Positions 29,987 to 38,163 are shown, numbered from the stretch's first letter. The stretch: 48,337 nt of DNA from an uncultured Muribaculaceae bacterium (GCA_944321685.1 CALUMH010000022.1:1-48337), one strand, 5' to 3'. Translations and numbers: made by a program. The notes: generated by a model from the sequence alone, not told the origin.

Positions 29987-30838
29987 ATGAAAAAGATTTC
30001 TATTATGGCTGCCGCCACCATCGTAGCCGTTTCTTCGATGGTTAGCTGCAACGGCGTGGCCGACAGCGGTGAAGTGAAAACTTCGCTCGACACCTTGAGC
30101 ATGACAATGGGTGAAATGTATGGTTACGGAATGGCCGAACAATTCACCCGCACCGACTCGACTTTCGACAAAGACGCATTCATGCGCGGATTTGAAATGG
30201 CCATCAACGTCGATACGGCCGAGGACAGCTACCGTCGCGGCATGATGGTGGGCGCACAAGTCATCGACATGGTAAAAAGCCTTAAAGAGCAACAACAGGT
30301 GGAACTTAACACTTATTTGCTTGTGGCAGAATTCAAGAAGGCTTTCACAAGCGACTCGTCTGTCAACCCGATGACAATGCAGGGCATGGTGAACATGATG
30401 ATGCAAAAGGAAATACGCGCAGCCAAAGAGCGCAACCCGAAAGCTATCGCCAACCGCGAGGCCGGTGAAAAATTCATCAAGGAACTTGTTGCCAAAGACA
30501 CAACTGTGAAAGTGACAGAAAGCGGGCTTGCTTACAAAGTGGTGAAACCGGGCAATGGAAAGTTGTTCAAGACAACCGACCGCATCATGGTGAAATACAA
30601 AGGCACAAAAATCGACGGTTCAACCTTCGATGAATCAAAAGAAGCCATAGCAATGAGTCCTATGCGCGTGGTTCGCGGCTTCAAGGAAGGTTTGTTGATG
30701 ATGAGCCCGGGTGCATCTTACATACTGTACGTGCCGGGCGACCTTGCATACGGTGTCGATGGAAACCGCGGCATAGAACCCAACGAAACCCTTATCTTTG
30801 AAGTTGAAACCACAGGAGTGGATAATTCAAAAAAATAA
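29987..30838 (+). CDS. FKBP-type peptidyl-prolyl isomerase lipoprotein
   Basis: A 283-residue isomerase. The lipobox SSMVSC puts the lipidated cysteine at 21. An FKBP_N-type helical region (about 35-180) precedes a C-terminal FKBP domain (VKYKGTKIDGSTFDES, FKEGLLMMSPGASYILYVPGDLAYG, LIFEVE). It is an envelope counterpart of the upstream cytosolic FKBP and is probably made from the same transcript, which ends at the hairpin 46 bases downstream. Confidence 0.92.
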   Translation: MKKISIMAAATIVAVSSMVSCNGVADSGEVKTSLDTLSMTMGEMYGYGMAEQFTRTDSTFDKDAFMRGFEMAINVDTAEDSYRRGMMVGAQVIDMVKSLKEQQQVELNTYLLVAEFKKAFTSDSSVNPMTMQGMVNMMMQKEIRAAKERNPKAIANREAGEKFIKELVAKDTTVKVTESGLAYKVVKPGNGKLFKTTDRIMVKYKGTKIDGSTFDESKEAIAMSPMRVVRGFKEGLLMMSPGASYILYVPGDLAYGVDGNRGIEPNETLIFEVETTGVDNSKK

Positions 30839-30883
30839 AACCGTAAAAGGCAAGCACAGCCTGATTACAGGCCGATAGAAAAG

Positions 30884-30927
30884 TGCCGCCGTCGGGGGGA
30901 ACACAATACCCTGCGGCGGCATTTTTT
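30884..30927 (+). terminator. Intrinsic terminator after the FKBP pair
   Basis: TGCCGCCG (30884-30891) pairs with CGGCGGCA (30914-30921), followed by TTTTTT. Strong GC stem with a T-tract. Confidence 0.8.
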
Positions 30928-31015
30928 GCGTTGATTTATACCGCAAAAATGGTTAAAATGTCGAAACAGCAAAACATTTTGACGGCAAAACAGCCACTTT
31001 ATTGAAAAAATGACA

Positions 31016-31023
31016 TATATTTG
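31016..31023 (+). promoter_or_regulatory. Possible -7 box for the Lrp gene
   Basis: TATATTTG lies 24 bases before the ATG. No TTTG is found at the usual distance upstream, so the -33 element is unclear. Confidence 0.45.
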
Positions 31024-31046
31024 CACAATATTAAATCATTATAACA

Positions 31047-31517
31047 ATGGAGAAGATAGACAACCTTGACCGCAAAATATTACAAATCATAATGAAAAAC
31101 GCACGCATCCCGTCGAAAGACGTGGCCGTGGAATGCGGTGTGTCGCGTGCTGCGATACATCAACGCATACAACGCATGATCGACATGAACGTAATCACAG
31201 GCTCAGGCTACAATGTCGATCCCAAGGTACTGGGATATGCAACCTGCACCTACATAGGCGTAAAACTTGAACGCGGCTCTATGTACCGCGACGTAGTGCC
31301 TGAACTGGAGAAAATACGCGAAGTGGTAGAGTGCCATTTCACTACCGGGCCATATACCATGCTCATAAAATTATATGCCAAAGACAATCAGCACCTGATG
31401 GAATTGCTCAACGGAAAAATCCAGCATATTCCGGGCGTTACCGAAACCGAAACACTGATTTCACTTGAAATGAGCATGAACAGGGAAATACCCGTGACAT
31501 TCGACGAAGAGGAGTAA
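31047..31517 (+). CDS. Lrp/AsnC-family transcription regulator
   Basis: A 156-residue DNA-binding protein. The N-terminal helix-turn-helix spans about 8-55 (LDRKILQIIMKNARIPSKDVA, then CGVSRAAIHQRIQRM). The C-terminal RAM/ligand domain follows (YIGVKLERG, ECHFTTGPYTMLIKLYAKDNQHLM). Members respond to amino acids and bind as oligomers. It faces asnA convergently, across a gap with several RNA structures. Control of asparagine synthesis is a reasonable guess, since AsnC controls asnA in E. coli, but there the two genes are divergent. Confidence 0.92.
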   Translation: MEKIDNLDRKILQIIMKNARIPSKDVAVECGVSRAAIHQRIQRMIDMNVITGSGYNVDPKVLGYATCTYIGVKLERGSMYRDVVPELEKIREVVECHFTTGPYTMLIKLYAKDNQHLMELLNGKIQHIPGVTETETLISLEMSMNREIPVTFDEEE

Positions 31518-31545
31518 TCACCGGCGGAATAATCCTCTCCACAGG

Positions 31546-31601
31546 GTTGTAAAAATGTGCATTTGCCGCTTTTTACAACAACAAAATGGCGCAAATGCAC
31601 A
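31546..31601 (+). other. Mutually exclusive hairpins after the Lrp gene
   Basis: GTTGTAAAAA at 31546-31555 pairs with TTTTTACAAC at 31570-31579. The loop sequence TGTGCATTTGC (31556-31566) is also perfectly complementary to GCAAATGCACA at 31591-31601. Both pairings cannot easily form together, so the RNA could switch or form a pseudoknot. It sits in the 3' untranslated region of the Lrp gene. Confidence 0.6.
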
Positions 31602-31653
31602 ATTTCACAAAAAAAAGACATGATTTTACAAATGCACCGCGTGCATTACGCAC

Positions 31654-31661
31654 TATTTTTG
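31654..31661 (+). promoter_or_regulatory. Possible -7 box for the micro-ORF transcript
   Basis: TATTTTTG fits TAnnTTTG. No convincing -33 TTTG is present. Transcription would start near 31668, about 60 bases before the 15-codon ORF at 31727. Confidence 0.35.
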
Positions 31662-31726
31662 CATTACAAGTTTAACCTTAGAAAAAACTGTTAAAAACCT
31701 GTCTTTATGTTAAAGATAAATTTTTA

Positions 31727-31774
31727 ATGGGGATTTTAGACAAATTCAAAGCTATAATTTCCGTGTTTATTTAG
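31727..31774 (+). CDS. Possible 15-residue amphipathic peptide
   Basis: An ATG-to-TAG frame encoding MGILDKFKAIISVFI. On a helical wheel Ile3, Leu4, Phe7, Ile10, Ile11, Phe14 and Ile15 fall on one face, with Asp5, Lys6, Lys8 and Ser12 opposite. The frame ends two bases before a terminator hairpin and lies downstream of a -7-like box, which is the layout of a small-protein gene. No Shine-Dalgarno is clear, which is common in this phylum. It may be chance; short frames of this length are frequent. Confidence 0.35.
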   Translation: MGILDKFKAIISVFI

Positions 31775-31776
31775 AT

Positions 31777-31811
31777 CCGGTTGCCTTTGTTAGGTAGCCG
31801 GTTTTAATTTT
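31777..31811 (+). terminator. Intrinsic terminator in the Lrp-asnA gap
   Basis: CCGGTTGCCT pairs with AGGTAGCCGG (31777-31801, two mismatches) around TTTGT, followed by TTTTAATTTT. It is too far from the Lrp stop (260 bases) to be its obvious terminator, so it may end a separate short transcript. Between 31812 and 31885 lies only a weak inverted repeat. Confidence 0.6.
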
Positions 31812-31885
31812 CCATGAGGAATAGGGATTAAGAACGAAAAATCAACCTAATCAACCGTTATAGAATTCCCAATCCCCACTCCTGA

Positions 31886-32920
31886 TTACATAAGTTGTAT
31901 TCCGTGCCGGGCGCAGGTGGCAATTTGCTCCTCGGGCCAAATGCTGGCTTGCACTTCCCCTATATGAGCCTTTTGCAGCAGGAACATACACAAGCGGCTT
32001 TGTCCTATGCCACCGCCTATCGAATAAGGCAATTCACCGGCAAGCAACGACTTGTGGAATGCGAGCGACACACGTTCGGTGCATCGGCACATTTCAAGTT
32101 GTTTCACGAGCGACTCGGCGCTCACGCGCACGCCCATCGATGATAACTCAAATGGCATCTCAAGTACCGAATCCCAGAAAATGATATCACCGTTTAGGCC
32201 TTGGTAGCCATCGCTGTTCTCGGAAATCCAGTCGTCATAGTCGGGGGCACGTCCGTCGTGTTTTTCCCCGTTGCTCAATTTGGCGCCTATGCCTATGATG
32301 AATATAGCTCCGTATTGTCGGGCGGCGCGTGCTTCGCGTTCCCGTGGCGTCAGGGTGGGATACATTTGCAGCAACTCTTCGGAGTGCAGGAATGTTATCG
32401 ACTCGGGCAGGCGCGGGGTGATGTGGGGGAATTTCTCATAGATCATCCACTCGGTCTCCCTGACGGCGCGGAATATCTTGCACACTGTCTGTTTCAAGTA
32501 TTCGAGCGAGCGGTTTTCTTTCGATATGGTTTGTTCCCAGTCCCATTGATCGACATACAGCGAGTGCAGGTTGTCAAGTTCTTCCGATGTGCGAATGGCG
32601 TTCATGTCGGTGTAAAGCCCATAACCCGGGGCAATGTCATATGCACCAAGTTTCATTCTCTTCCATTTTGCCAAAGAATGTACCACTTCGGCGCGATGTC
32701 CGCCCATGCTGGCAATATTGAATGCTACCGGCGGCTCCACGCCGTTAAGGTCGTCGTTGATACCGGTTCCGGCAAGGACAAATAGTGGTGCCGTCACGCG
32801 ACGCAAGTTCAATTCCCGGGCCAACTGCTTTTGGAAGCAGTCTTTGATTAATTTTATTGCAACCTCGGTAGTTTCGGGTAACAATTTTTGCTTGTACTTT
32901 TTGGGGATTATCAGTGCCAT
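31886..32920 (-). CDS. asnA: Asparagine synthetase A (ammonia-dependent)
   Basis: A 344-residue enzyme that makes asparagine from aspartate, ammonia and ATP. It is a class II tRNA-synthetase-like fold. The family sequence is plain throughout: LIIPKKYKQKLLPETTEVAI at the start, LNLRRVTAPLFV, GINDDLNGVEPPVAF, YGLYTDMNAIR, and GGGIGQSRLCMFLLQKAHIGEVQAS near the end. Length is normal. It is a single gene with its own promoter at 32940-32970. Confidence 0.97.
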   Translation of the reverse strand: MALIIPKKYKQKLLPETTEVAIKLIKDCFQKQLARELNLRRVTAPLFVLAGTGINDDLNGVEPPVAFNIASMGGHRAEVVHSLAKWKRMKLGAYDIAPGYGLYTDMNAIRTSEELDNLHSLYVDQWDWEQTISKENRSLEYLKQTVCKIFRAVRETEWMIYEKFPHITPRLPESITFLHSEELLQMYPTLTPREREARAARQYGAIFIIGIGAKLSNGEKHDGRAPDYDDWISENSDGYQGLNGDIIFWDSVLEMPFELSSMGVRVSAESLVKQLEMCRCTERVSLAFHKSLLAGELPYSIGGGIGQSRLCMFLLQKAHIGEVQASIWPEEQIATCARHGIQLM

Positions 32921-32939
32921 TGTTCTACTGTTTTGCTTG

Positions 32940-32970
32940 CAAAGATAGGCAAAAAATTATACAATGCAAA
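32940..32970 (-). promoter_or_regulatory. Promoter for asnA
   Basis: On the minus strand TTTG (complement of 32967-32970), 19 bases, then TATCTTTG (complement of 32940-32947). The ATG at 32920 lies 20 bases beyond. Confidence 0.75.
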
Positions 32971-33019
32971 TATTTTGTATCATAATGCTATGATTTTGGC
33001 AAAAATACTTTCCAAAAGG

Positions 33020-34312
33020 TTATTTGTCCGAGGAGGCTGCATTACTTAGCAAGCGGTGTCCTATGGCACAATAAAGACATTTGCGAGCTTCGCAATATCG
33101 TCGGCGCAGTTGTATGAGGGCTTGTGATGTGAGTGCGTCGGGGCATTTTATGCCGGTCGCGGTGAATGTTTCCACTATTCTGTTGCGTTCGGGCCGCAGG
33201 TTTTCAAGTAGTGTTATTGCGCGTTCGGCCGTCTCATAGTCGCCGCAACGAGAGCCGTAAGCGTAGTATAGTGGGGCAACGGTATTGATGAGTAAAATAT
33301 CAATCGAAGCATTGCCCAACACGCGTGCGGGCACCTCGGCAGGCGAGCCGCCAAAGGTAAAATGCGAAGCCCAGTATCCGCTCAATTCCGCCGAGAACAG
33401 CCGCCGTAACTCTTTTTCACCCGAGGCTTCGAGAATTGACTGCATGAGGTTGAATCCGCCCTCGACAAACCGTGCCAGCATGGCAATGCGGCGATATGGG
33501 AAATTTTGCGGTCTCACCCTGAACGATTTCCACATCGTCCCGTCCATAGGTTTCAGTTGAAATTTATTTGACAAGAAATCATATTCGCGAGCCAGGCGCA
33601 GGAAATATTCATCGCCACCCGGAGCCGGCATTGAAAAGAAACCGGCCTGCCCGAAGAGCAGTGCTTCGAGCTGGAAAAGCGAGTCGCTGTGCTTATGCAA
33701 GAGCCGCAACGGCGTGCGACGAGCAAGCATCTCGAAAGCATCGTTATTTATGCCAAAACCAAGGCTGCGGGCTATGGTAACGTAACATATATCTTGCCAA
33801 CTGCCACAAAATGTATCGTAAAGCGACGATATGCGCTCCACTTTCTCGTTCAAGCGTTCAAATGCGAGCGACTCAACCCACTCGGTAATGGTGAGCGACG
33901 GAATTTCCTTGATTTTCGACGCACAAGGCAATTCCGACGCAGGGGCATTCACGAGCCTTGCGTAACTTTCATAAAATTGCGGCGAACACCTTAGCACCAT
34001 TTGGGGAATGCGTTCGCCATTGCTGCGCGTAATAGGGGCATCGTCCTTTTCCACCACGTGCAGTATAACCGAATCGTATGCCCTGTCATTGTCATGTCCA
34101 TGCCTGTGCCAGTCAGACGCGCGAGAGTGTATTTCCACATTGCCGACCCACATTTTGCCGTCGATTTCCACTTTTGCATTAAAAAAGTCGGGGCCGGCAT
34201 CGGTGTTAAGCAATCCGGGATCGATAACTCGCACCCGGCGGCCGTCGTTGGTAGTCATACGGTAGGCACTCCACAACTTGTGTTGCCACACATATTGCAT
34301 CAATCGTTCCAT
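33020..34312 (-). CDS. DUF2851 protein
   Basis: A 430-residue Bacteroidetes protein of unknown function. The N-terminal block VGNVEIHSRASDWHRHGHDNDRAYD followed by VILHVVEKDD is the family hallmark. Conserved charged and His residues in that block (Glu, His, Asp) look like a metal or nuclease site, which is inference only. The C-terminal part is helical and ends with a Cys-containing stretch (CEARKCLYCAIG). No signal peptide. It is divergent from the Nudix regulator gene. Confidence 0.85.
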   Translation of the reverse strand: MERLMQYVWQHKLWSAYRMTTNDGRRVRVIDPGLLNTDAGPDFFNAKVEIDGKMWVGNVEIHSRASDWHRHGHDNDRAYDSVILHVVEKDDAPITRSNGERIPQMVLRCSPQFYESYARLVNAPASELPCASKIKEIPSLTITEWVESLAFERLNEKVERISSLYDTFCGSWQDICYVTIARSLGFGINNDAFEMLARRTPLRLLHKHSDSLFQLEALLFGQAGFFSMPAPGGDEYFLRLAREYDFLSNKFQLKPMDGTMWKSFRVRPQNFPYRRIAMLARFVEGGFNLMQSILEASGEKELRRLFSAELSGYWASHFTFGGSPAEVPARVLGNASIDILLINTVAPLYYAYGSRCGDYETAERAITLLENLRPERNRIVETFTATGIKCPDALTSQALIQLRRRYCEARKCLYCAIGHRLLSNAASSDK

Positions 34313-34426
34313 ATAGCAATCACTTTTTTTGCCGATGCAAGTTAATGAAAATTCAGCCGCCCGACAAGCAACACAGCCTCCCGGAAATAAAAAATCAATA
34401 GTTAATGTAAAAAAGACACATCAAAA

Positions 34427-34458
34427 TTTGGACATTAGAAAAGCTGGCGCTACCTTTG
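34427..34458 (+). promoter_or_regulatory. Promoter for the Nudix regulator gene
   Basis: TTTG at 34427-34430, 20 bases, then TACCTTTG at 34451-34458. It lies 22 bases before the ATG at 34480 and rules out the in-frame TTG at 34456 as the start. Confidence 0.75.
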
Positions 34459-34479
34459 TGTCAAAACTACACAATTCAT

Positions 34480-35190
34480 ATGAGCGAAAATACGTACAGC
34501 TACAAATACCCACACCCGGCAATCACTGCCGACAATGTGGTATTCGGTTTCGACGGCCGCGACTTGCACATTTTACTAATAGAGCGCGGGCTTGAGCCAT
34601 TCAAGGGAAGTTGGGCACTGCCGGGCGGTTTCATGCGCATAGATGAAACAGTGGAACAGTGCGCAATGAGAGAACTTGCCGAAGAGACAGGCGTAACCAA
34701 CATATTCCTTGAACAGTTCCATGTATTCAGCACGGTTAAGCGCGACCCGCGCGAACGTGTTGTGACAGTTGCCTTTTATGCACTTGTGCGCAAATCGGAT
34801 TACCGGTTGATAGCCGGTGACGATGCCGCACGAGCAAACTGGTTCAAAATCGACCGGCTACCACCCTTGGCCTTCGACCACGACAAAATCATCGACATGG
34901 CCCGCGAACGGCTTCGTGAACGATTGCGCACCCAACCTATAGCATTCAAGCTGCTCGACGAGAAATTCTCGATGACCGAGTTGCAACAATTATATGAAGC
35001 CATAAACGGCGTAACCTACGACCGAAGAAATTTCCAACGGAAAATGTTCTCAACGGGATTACTCGAAGACCGTGGTCCAAGCCCCGAACCGCAGCATAAC
35101 CGCATTCCGGAACTTTACAGTTTCAATGAAGAAGAATACCGACGCAAGCACACCGAAAACAAATTGCGCCGAAACCCGTTTGATTTTTAA
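34480..35190 (+). CDS. Nudix-domain transcription regulator, NrtR/AraR-like
   Basis: A 236-residue protein with an N-terminal Nudix domain (about 15-145) and a C-terminal winged helix (about 150-215; FSMTELQQLYEAINGVTYDRRNFQRKM). This build is that of NrtR and of the Bacteroides arabinose regulator AraR. The Nudix box is complete, Gly50 to Val72, with Glu56, Arg64, Glu65, Glu68 and Glu69 all present, so hydrolase activity is possible; many regulators of this group have lost it. Which sugar or nucleotide it senses cannot be told. It may be cotranscribed with the damaged VWA gene. Confidence 0.85.
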   Translation: MSENTYSYKYPHPAITADNVVFGFDGRDLHILLIERGLEPFKGSWALPGGFMRIDETVEQCAMRELAEETGVTNIFLEQFHVFSTVKRDPRERVVTVAFYALVRKSDYRLIAGDDAARANWFKIDRLPPLAFDHDKIIDMARERLRERLRTQPIAFKLLDEKFSMTELQQLYEAINGVTYDRRNFQRKMFSTGLLEDRGPSPEPQHNRIPELYSFNEEEYRRKHTENKLRRNPFDF

Positions 35191-35224
35191 TCAGGAATTA
35201 CCAAATAACTAAAAACATAAAATT

Positions 35225-35905
35225 ATGAAAACAAGAATTTTTAATTTGATTATCCTTGACGAGAGCTGAAGTATGAGTTGTGTAAAGCGACAAACCATCG
35301 ATGGGTGCAACGAAACCATTAACACCATCATCACGGCACAAAAGCAGCATACCGACACCCAAGACCATTTTGTGAGCATTTATGCTTTTCAAGGTGACGG
35401 CTCTCGCCCGTCGCGCTACATCATTAAAAATGCAGCAGCCAATGATGCACACCACATCACCCCTGACGATTATGAGCCGTGGGGAACTACCCCGCTAAAC
35501 GATGCCGTGGGTTCAACACTCATCGATTTAAAAACCTGCACCGATGAATTCCCCCAATCGATAGGCTCGGTAACAATAATCACCGACGGTTATGAGAATG
35601 CCTCGCGTCATTACAGCCGCAAGCAAGTGGCTTCGATGATACAAGAATTAAAAAACATGGGGTGGAATTTCAATTTCATAGGAGCGAATATCGACGTAGT
35701 GGCAACCGCGGCCACTTTTGCCATCGACAATACACTTGAATTTAAACAAGACGAAGAGGGAACGAGACAAATGTTTGAAACACAGTCACAAAGCCGAATG
35801 AATTATTACGACCGCATAGATGAATGCATGGCCGATAATACGGCACCTCGTGCCACATTCGCAGAACGGGCAGCAAAGGCATCAAAAGGGTTCTTCAAGA
35901 AATGA
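35225..35905 (+). pseudogene. VWA-domain protein interrupted by in-frame TGA
   Basis: From the ATG at 35225 the frame reads MKTRIFNLIILDES, then TGA at 35267-35269, then SMSCVKRQTIDGCNET and on to 35905 in the same frame. The TGA falls inside the VWA metal-site motif DxSxS (DES-stop-S), where the usual residue is Gly (GGA, one base away). The rest is intact: TPLNDAV with the metal-site Thr, and TIITDGYENAS. Restart at the ATG at 35273 would give 210 residues without the first strand and metal-binding Asp. TGA serves as a normal stop elsewhere in the window (for example at 7351 and 35905). A nonsense mutation or a sequencing error is likeliest. Confidence 0.75.
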
Positions 35906-35911
35906 AAAAAC

Positions 35912-36078
35912 GATGGGGGTGTTGCAAAATGTGATTTTGCCTCCTGTAGAGACGCGATTAATCGCGTCTCTACAGCGTGTATTACATAAAACGTTGTAAA
36001 TCAACCATTATCGTCATAGAGACGATGTGCACATCGTCTCTACAATTACAATGCTGAAATTTTTGCAACACCCTCATC
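35912..36078. mobile_element. Small inverted-repeat element (MITE-like), copy 1
   Basis: A 167-base unit with 18-base terminal inverted repeats, one mismatch (35912-35929 and 36061-36078; core GGGTGTTGCAAAA). Inside are two perfect palindromes: 35946-35973, built on GAGACGCGATTAATCGCGTCTC, shown here only in part, and 36017-36042, built on GACGATGTGCACATCGTC. Between them is a segment that recurs in the element at 44003-44191. It carries no gene. A transposase would have to act from elsewhere in the genome. Confidence 0.7.
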
Positions 36079-36093
36079 AATTCTAATTCCTAA

Positions 36094-37026
36094 TTAATAT
36101 CTAAAGCTTATATAGAAGCGAATTGAACCGGTCTTCCATTTTGAAGAGCCATCGTAATTGCCTTCCAAAATGTCGCCTTCGTCTTCCATTTCATCAAGGT
36201 CGCTCACATTTACCACACTGTTATATTTGGCTGTTCCCCAACGGCCTTCTACACCTATCGATATGGCTTTCCATGCCACGGCTCCGCCAGCCGAGAAGAA
36301 TGTACCATAACTTCCACTGAAATCCTCGGCAGCATAAAGCATTGAATAAGACGGTATCACGCGGAAGTGGCCGCTAACCTTTATGTGGTCGTAGGGATTT
36401 ACTGTCACCGACACACCAATTGCCGTGCCAATTTCGGCCTGATACACATCTTCAGGTTCCATACCGTAACCCTCCATGTCGGGATACCAATAATTACCAC
36501 CCATGCCACCATCATACTCTGCATCACCATTGAAAAATCCCCATTCGTCGGTATATTTAGAGAAGTTCAAGTCAAAATAACTCCAATCGATACCAAACTT
36601 TATCATGCCCAATATAGGCTTCTTGTGCAGATAAAATGTTTTACCCATGGCAAGTGCTACACCGAAATCGTTTTTCCAAGTACCGTTGATGTCCTTCTGT
36701 GTAAGGCTCTGTTTGGTGTAGTATATGTTGAAATATTTTGCCCGGTCATTCCAGATACGTTTGTTCAAGGCATCTTTTTCCATTTCCGACTGAGCCTCCT
36801 CGGTAGCCCTCACCGATGACTGCAAGTCATTAACCACTTGGCGCAATGAATCGAGTTCGGCATCACGCTCGTTGTCATACATTGTCTCTTCATTAAATTC
36901 CTCATCGCTGCCACCGACTGTTTCAACCGGTTCGGCAACGGCTACAGTATCGGCAACCAATGTCGAGGCTTGTGCTCCCGTAAAACTTGATAATGCAAAT
37001 AGTGCAATAAATATCTTGTGCTTCAT
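36094..37026 (-). CDS. Outer-membrane beta-barrel protein with coiled-coil lead
   Basis: A 310-residue exported protein. The signal peptide covers 1-20. Residues 40-95 are acidic and then form a likely coiled coil (DAELDSLRQVVNDLQSSVRATEEAQSEMEKDALNKR). From about 105 the sequence alternates as beta-strands and ends in Tyr (IRFYISFRY), a barrel-type C-terminus. No family can be named with confidence. It follows a lipoprotein gene by 18 bases, so the two may form one envelope system. Confidence 0.75.
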   Translation of the reverse strand: MKHKIFIALFALSSFTGAQASTLVADTVAVAEPVETVGGSDEEFNEETMYDNERDAELDSLRQVVNDLQSSVRATEEAQSEMEKDALNKRIWNDRAKYFNIYYTKQSLTQKDINGTWKNDFGVALAMGKTFYLHKKPILGMIKFGIDWSYFDLNFSKYTDEWGFFNGDAEYDGGMGGNYWYPDMEGYGMEPEDVYQAEIGTAIGVSVTVNPYDHIKVSGHFRVIPSYSMLYAAEDFSGSYGTFFSAGGAVAWKAISIGVEGRWGTAKYNSVVNVSDLDEMEDEGDILEGNYDGSSKWKTGSIRFYISFRY

Positions 37027-37044
37027 TTCTGTTTCAAAATTAAA

Positions 37045-38004
37045 TTAGTTAATTATATTCAAATATCCTATGTTAGAGACATAACCTTCGTATCGTTGCA
37101 GCAAAATTTCATAATTCATTCCGGCTTCGATGCCGTTGCTCGGAATTTCAAACGTTATCCAGCCATCGGCAATGACAGGATTGTCGATAATTGCAACAAC
37201 ATTCTCAATACCACCTAATGCAAGTAAAATCTTGTCGCCGTCCTTGAACCAGGGCCACTCTCTTGATACCGTCTCTCCGATACTTGCCGACAGGTCTATC
37301 ATCAATCGGCCACCTATTCTCCCCATATCTTGTTTAATGGAGATTTCCCCGTTATGTTCATAAATAAACAGGTAATTATCGAATAAAGGATAAAATGTCG
37401 AAGTTTGAATCACTTCGTTATAATCATAATCGCTGTTTTTCAATTTCAAGTCTAATTCAATAGGTTCTCCAAGCAATTCGCCATCATAGTTATATTCTTG
37501 GTAGTAGGCTTTGTCGCCATCGGCATATTCGCCCATGATTTCGACAAATTCACCATAAATATCATTTTCCAAAGGCATACTGGTGCAACTATAGTTATTC
37601 ACATATAAACCTCCAAGTGTATGCCACTCACCATTCCTGACAAGAGAAACCTCTACATTGCCGCCATATTCAACCACACCGGCCGGCATGATAAAAAACA
37701 GTTTGTCGGCAGTATAGCTTGTTATCCGTGCTTTTACCGACGATGATGAATCGTAAAAGTCGCTTACATAAATTTCATCACCCGAAGAGAAACCGCTGCC
37801 CCTTAATTCTATTTCAGAACCTACATAGAAAGTTCCCATACCGGGCAGCATCACATTGAATGCACTTCCCGATGCCGTTCCGTCTTCTATATTTTCATAA
37901 GGGTTCTTTTCGTCCTCGACACACGAAGTGCCAAGCACACCCATCACACCTATTGTTGCTGCCAGCAACATGGCTCTCACTGTTTTAGACTTAAAACTCC
38001 TCAT
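37045..38004 (-). CDS. IPT/TIG-like lipoprotein
   Basis: A 319-residue lipoprotein. The signal peptide ends in the lipobox LGTSC (Cys at 28). Residues about 50-135 look like an IPT/TIG domain (FYVGSEIELRGSGFSSGDEIYV, then ADKLFFIMPAG and GNVEVSLVRNGEW). A second, less clear beta domain with DGDKILLALGGIENVV follows. Such proteins bind glycans or partners at the cell surface. I start at 38004; the open frame extends to 38073 but the added 23 residues precede the signal peptide. The barrel gene follows by 18 bases. Confidence 0.75.
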   Translation of the reverse strand: MRSFKSKTVRAMLLAATIGVMGVLGTSCVEDEKNPYENIEDGTASGSAFNVMLPGMGTFYVGSEIELRGSGFSSGDEIYVSDFYDSSSSVKARITSYTADKLFFIMPAGVVEYGGNVEVSLVRNGEWHTLGGLYVNNYSCTSMPLENDIYGEFVEIMGEYADGDKAYYQEYNYDGELLGEPIELDLKLKNSDYDYNEVIQTSTFYPLFDNYLFIYEHNGEISIKQDMGRIGGRLMIDLSASIGETVSREWPWFKDGDKILLALGGIENVVAIIDNPVIADGWITFEIPSNGIEAGMNYEILLQRYEGYVSNIGYLNIIN

Positions 38005-38163
38005 ATATAATGATATGTGTTTAATTGGTACAAAGTAAAGCATTAATTTTGAATACAAGCACCTACAATGCATAATATTTTTCTACAAACCGCCACAATA
38101 TTACTTTTAGTGGCCGCACACGACAATGCCGGGTACTATTTTTGCCACTAAAAAAACGATGCC

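Noticed and set aside
35267..35269. Selenocysteine codon in the VWA gene
   Set aside because: No family member is known to need selenocysteine there, the expected residue is Gly, and the sequence after it has no convincing SECIS hairpin.
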